Assembly (NCBI GenBank): GCA_037577475.1
Contig: CM075184.1
Span: 28,998,094 to 29,062,093, forward strand
Direction of reading: 5' to 3'
DNA length: 64,000 bases
DNA from: Chaunax sp. Z400
Taxonomy: Eukaryota > Chordata > Actinopteri > Lophiiformes > Chaunacidae
In this document: positions 59,001 to 64,000 of the stretch, one piece after another
Position numbering within the stretch: the stretch's first letter is position 1
Layout: every line of letters begins with the position of its first letter
Translations under genes and position numbers: made by a program
The notes under the pieces: generated by a model
What the model was told of the DNA's origin: nothing
Databases searched by the model: none
The model's input: only the letters and a program-made list of their open reading frames with translations

Positions 59001-62000
59001 CAGGGAGGAGCAAAATCCATCTGTCTTTCTCAGATGAAGATGCCAGAAACAAGGAAGAAGGAGAGATGCCGCTCCAAGAGGGGCTGGGAGAGAAAGGAGA
59101 GCCAAACAGATGTCCTTTTAACTCCTAACTTGTCTCCTTGTCACCTTCCTCTTTCTAAATGTTCAAGTTGTCATCCTCCATTTTTATGTGTAGCGCTTGC
59201 CTACACTCTCAGTAGATGTATTTTATTATTTTCTTAACACATATACAGATATAACTGGAAAGACAGTGATAAGGCCAACGTTAACACTAGAGGCGATCAT
59301 GCAGTACTTCTGGTTTCATGAGTACTTCATGACAGTTTCATGACAAATACTTCACTTGCTTTGCTGTACTTAGCCGACAACAACTAAAAAGTTTATTTAT
59401 CCCCTGCCATCAGCTTGACTTCTTTTTGAATTAATGTTCTTGATGTAAATATTGATTTCCACAGCTCCCTAATTGAATGGTGGGGTTTTGTGCGATTTGA
59501 CTTTTCATGCCGGTAACCTGATGACCTACAATCACAGTGCCAAAATCAAATGACATTTGATCATCATTTATCCTCTGACTCATATGAGGTTTAAAAAGTT
59601 AGCAGAAACCACGTTATTGATGGTTAAAAATATTTATTTATCCTTTTGTGTCCAGCTGCCAAGCTATAAACTAATATGTGTGGGTTTATGTTATAGTTTG
59701 CCCTGTTTTTACCCTGTTTTTACCCTCCTCTAGACTGTTTGTGTCTAGAAATACTAAACAAAGACTCACTAACACTTGTAACTTTGAGGAGTGAAAAGGT
59801 TGCCACCATTTATCACTGACTAACATTTATAACCCCTTTTCAGCACCAGATCAGCCATTAAAAGCCATAACTTGTAGATTCATAACAACAAACTTGTTAA
59901 CTCAAACAAAGACTGCATTCATGCAGTGAAACAGTCGTATTGTTATGCAGCACTACAGCATTGAAGGTATGAAAGCTGATTAAAGAATGGAGCAATATAC
60001 GATAACCCGTACTTTTGTCACGTTTTTATTATTATGGGGTGCACTACCTGCAAGGATGAGGGTAGGAGTTTCATGCATTGCCAGTCAGGCATTCTAAAAG
60101 CTTTTACTTATGTTTCAAACTGTGGCATCAACACTTGTACTGTCAGTATTATTGTACTGTTAACAGTTGCCGGACTAGTGTTTCAGTTTCTTTAAATGCT
60201 GCTGAAAATGTTCTAACTTATGTTGGAGCAAAGGCTGTACAGTAGATGCATTTTGTCCACATCAGATGTAGGTGCTTTTGAGCCAAAGTGCCTGTAAACT
60301 GTGGCCTTGAATGTTGGCATTGGGCATAAATGAGGTGGTGCAAATTTAATCCAAAATGGAGGGACAATAAATCCTGAAGATGCTTTGTTTTTCAAACCAA
60401 ACACTGAAACCACAGTCACCACAGGAAGCAACAGGGTTGTTGATGACTAAATGCTAATCAAAGACATTGCTGCAGTAGCGCAGCTGCTAATGGTATTTAA
60501 CCTTTTCTGGGGCTGTGTTGAAGTTTAAAATGGTTTAAACATTTTACTGGTGCTTTCCATGCAGTTCTTTCATGTCTGACATGCTGTTGGCTTAATATCT
60601 CTCAACAGGATGCTTAGCTTAAGCTAATGTCCTTGCATTAATATTGCTACTAGTGAGCAACTCACTCCTCTATCTCATGTCTGAAAACTATCCTGTAAAG
60701 TTGGAGAGACTTCGTCGAAGAGAAAGCTATAGTCCCCACTAATATATAACATATGCAGCTTGATTTCCGAGAAAGGGAGAGTGGAGGATATTGATAATAT
60801 CACCGGGAGTCTGAAATGGCTGTTTGGCTTATCTGGTAGACACGAAAAGAGACTTGAAATATTTTCCCCAGGTTTGCTCAATCTGAGGAAGGACTAATAT
60901 CACTTCTCCAGCTCCTCTAATTTCTCCTTCGTACCTCCCTTGCCCACTCCCTAATTTGGTGAATCGCTTTGGGGCGATTTCTTTGCACATACCCTCACTG
61001 AGATTGTGTCACACATGAGGCTCTAGTTCCCTTGATACTATTCCCACAAATTTATTCAGCAAGGTTAAGAGGCTTTTAGGCATGGTTTGCTAAACAGCTC
61101 TCTTTCATCTGGATATGTTCCACATATTTTAGGATGTGGTGCTGAAATGCTCTGACCTTGATACTTGCAGCAAATAAACAGAAAAATTAGATCGAATTTT
61201 AACTACATGACTCCAACAATTTTGTAGAAGTTTGTTTTTTGTCAAGCGTTGTTCTGGGAGTTAATGATTTATGATGATAGATGATGGCTGTTTATTAAGG
61301 AGATCGCATCATAATGGTCTTTCAGGAACATGTCAGTCTAATCAACAAATTAAAGCTTCTGGTTAGGTGGGTACATCTGAGTGTGCTTGGTTTGATTGAC
61401 ATCTTGTTCGTCCAATATAAATGTCTCAACTGATGTTTTGTTTGTCACCTATACAGAGATCATACATGTTTTTATTTCCCCCCAGAAATCAGTATCCTTA
61501 GCCTATCGGTATGGATGGCTCACAGGAACAGGTCTTAAACTGGTACTGGTTGATCAGATCTGAAAGAATAGGCTCCCTGGTAGTCGGTGCTAACGTTGTT
61601 TGAACATCACTCACTGCTGTCATTATTTAAACATCACTCACTGCAATCATTCACGGGGGAAAACTTCTGTCAACCCGCAGAATGTAAGCGCAACCCCAAC
61701 AGCCAGTGGACCTATCAAACTATCCCAGGATCCTGGATGTTTTACTCCTTACTGCAAAATAAGGCCAAGAAAATACTGTCCACATCAGCAGTGGTTTCAC
61801 TCTCTGGCAGCTGGTGATAAAAGATTTTGGCGGGTGAAAAATTTCCAACAACAGCGCTATAATCTTGCCTAAACACTGATGTTAATTTCCCAATACCCCA
61901 GATAGAAGACTGAATCAGAGAACACTGTTCAAGATTTATGTATTCAGCTGTGCACGCAGGAGGAGGAAGGAGGTTTCACACTGGAGATTCACCACTTCTC

Positions 62001-64000
62001 TAAATAGAAAATATATATAATATAAAATGGTAATATAAGATCAAGAATCCTTCATGTATTACAGAATTTTCTTTCATTCTGGGGATCCACTTACAGATGT
62101 CATCTTCTAAGAGTACTGACCGTAACTTGATTTGGGCACGCCCCACCGTCAAATCTGTTAACTATTGCTCATTCAGACACCGTAAATCGAACACACCCAT
62201 TATCAATTTTATTTGCGTCTGTATTGCTTACATCATACCAATGTCACCCTGTATGTTTTTACCCTTCTATTGTTTTTTTTGGTCATAAAGTGGTCTGGTG
62301 TTAATTTGCACTTTAATATTCAAAGTTATACAACACTGTGTGGCGTATTGACTGTGGCGTACTAAAAAGTAACAAAATAAACCACTAGACAATAACTTTA
62401 ATAGCTTTTTTTAATTGCTTTGGTTAAAAAAACAAACATTTGCAAAGCCTAAAAGTGCAGAACAACGGTCAACTGCAAATACAATCAGATAATTTAAACG
62501 GTATTTTCTTATATATGGAATAAATGCAAGTGTGACAAACAACAATTCTAAATTAATTAAATAGATCAGAGGAACCTGTTACAAGATAAAAACAGTGGTT
62601 GAAAAACACATTTTAAAGCTGAATAATTATTTTTGAAAACTATTTACTGATGTGCAAAAGGTTCAGAAAATTTAGGAAAATTCCAAAATAAATTACCTCG
62701 ATTTAGACATTTACTCTTCTTAATGCTTAGTCTTACTTAGATATTTCCACTTTCTGCTAAGAATAAAGCTCTCTTATAGGACATTAAAGTGGGTCACCTG
62801 CTCGTCAAAAGTCCCTCAACCAGGAAGTACGTGTATTCACAGAAAAATCAACCCAATACACTTTCTAATTAATTTGTGTGTAATATGTTTCAGTAGATTT
62901 TCTCCTCTTGATATTTGGAGGGGGGCGGTGACCCGCATTGACAAGGTTCTACTGGCAGCTTCCAGCTTCTGAGGCAAAGGTAAGACTACTGTTACCACTT
63001 CTACACATGATATTAACATGGTTAATCTGGCTTTTTTTTGCTCCAGCAGGATACACCAACATTTATGGTTAAAAGTGCGAAGTCTGTGTGTGGTTTTCTT
63101 TGAAAGTCTTTCCTTTCAAATAGTGAGGTTCGATTACAAAAATGTCTATAAAAGGAAAACCTATTCTGGCAAAGTTGCACTTTTCTTAATGTACTAAAGT
63201 AACATAAAACACAGCAAGCTGTCATGTATGACAAAAAGTTATATTTCATATTTTTTACTTTTAACATTTTTTGTGGGACTGTTGTAATAACCACATAGAA
63301 AACAAGAAAGCACTTTGGGAGCAGATGCTGTACCTACAGGTACCTGCCATTGTGCCCAAAGGCTGAACAACTGGAAAATAGATTCCAGACTATGTCAAAA
63401 CAAAATCAAAATGTAATAATCACCCAGGACATAGCACACCTTATGGTGATGTTGCCATGATGATGTTGCCATGATGATGCCGCTTTACTGCTTCATGTCA
63501 AATTAAGTAATACCTTGGAATTCCTCGACCCGGAAGCCTACTCCAAGCATTTGGAATCATGTGTTTATCATCAGCAGCAGTTTATGAGTTGATAATAATA
63601 AAATAATGATTGTAATAGTTTAATTATTATATGTGAGATAGCCTTTTCCTCAAGCGTCGTTTTCGACGTTTCTTAGAATGAAGAGAGAAGGGAGGGTGAT
63701 GTGGGTGTGATGTGGCAAAGATCCTTTTATAAATGAAACTCTTTGGTTCATTCATAGTCTTTTGTAACACGAGACTGCCTCCCCTTCTTCTTTTCATGTC
63801 AGTAGCAAGAATTTTTTCAGGAAGACAAAAAAAAAGATAAATGGCCAAGTCAAAACAGATGATCACAGCACATTGTAGCATAACTAATTGTATACATAGT
63901 CAGACTTTGGGTTTGCATCGTTAACTGTGTGTGATGGCTCCTCAGTTCATTACACTTGAAGAAAGCATACATTCAAATAACATTTTGCGCATAACTATTA

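Larger units (their letters stand above)
47291..64000. other. Intergenic region, no gene recognised
   Basis: No exon of a known family found on either strand over 16.7 kb. In mammals CELF6 and HEXA follow PARP6; I looked for CELF RNA-recognition-motif phrases and saw none. Recognised contents are the microsatellites, the Tc1 fragment, a possible antisense L2 tail, a pyrimidine-rich domain (50.1-52.3 kb) and the candidate conserved elements listed separately. From 56.7 kb to 64 kb the sequence is AT-rich with nothing I can name. Confidence 0.5.

Overview
The window looks like nuclear DNA of a ray-finned (teleost) fish. Genes are split into many short exons with GT-AG introns. Introns carry vertebrate-type repeats (L2/Maui LINE 3' ends, a Tc1 fragment, TA/CA microsatellites). 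The gene order pkm next to parp6 matches the PKM-PARP6 neighbourhood of other vertebrates. All exon coordinates were worked out by hand from splice signals, reading phase and remembered family proteins; no alignment program was run.

Layout. (1) 1-8.1 kb: two tandem plus-strand copies of a dihydrodiol dehydrogenase gene (dhdh). Copy 1 lacks its first exon because the window starts inside it. Copy 2 is complete (7 exons, 334 aa). Copy 1 has an open frame but changes at three active-site positions. (2) 8.5-26.4 kb: pyruvate kinase M (pkm) on the minus strand, convergent with dhdh. The ten exons of any one transcript encode 531 aa, as in mammals, and both mutually exclusive exons 9 (M1 type) and 10 (M2 type) are present. 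A non-coding first exon probably lies near 26.4 kb, after an intron of about 8 kb. (3) 26.5-28.6 kb: the spacer between the divergent 5' ends of pkm and parp6. (4) 28.6-47.3 kb: parp6 on the plus strand, a mono-ADP-ribosyltransferase of 637 aa in 22 coding exons. The start codon stands alone as the last codon of a leader exon. (5) 47.3-64 kb: no recognisable gene; microsatellites, a long pyrimidine-rich domain, a deleted Tc1 element and a few complex AT-motif-rich stretches that could be conserved non-coding elements.

The duplicated block in the dhdh region did not stop at dhdh: the spacer after copy 1 also contains a relic of the pkm 3'UTR. The three gene families are unrelated in pathway (NADP-linked xenobiotic/sugar dehydrogenase, glycolysis, ADP-ribosylation) and are neighbours by synteny, not as an operon. 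I found no wholly new system. The most interesting items are the decaying dhdh paralogue, the pkm 3'UTR relic, a pkm intron fragment copied into another pkm intron inside an inverted-repeat element, and the isolated start codon and possible in-frame alternative acceptor of parp6.
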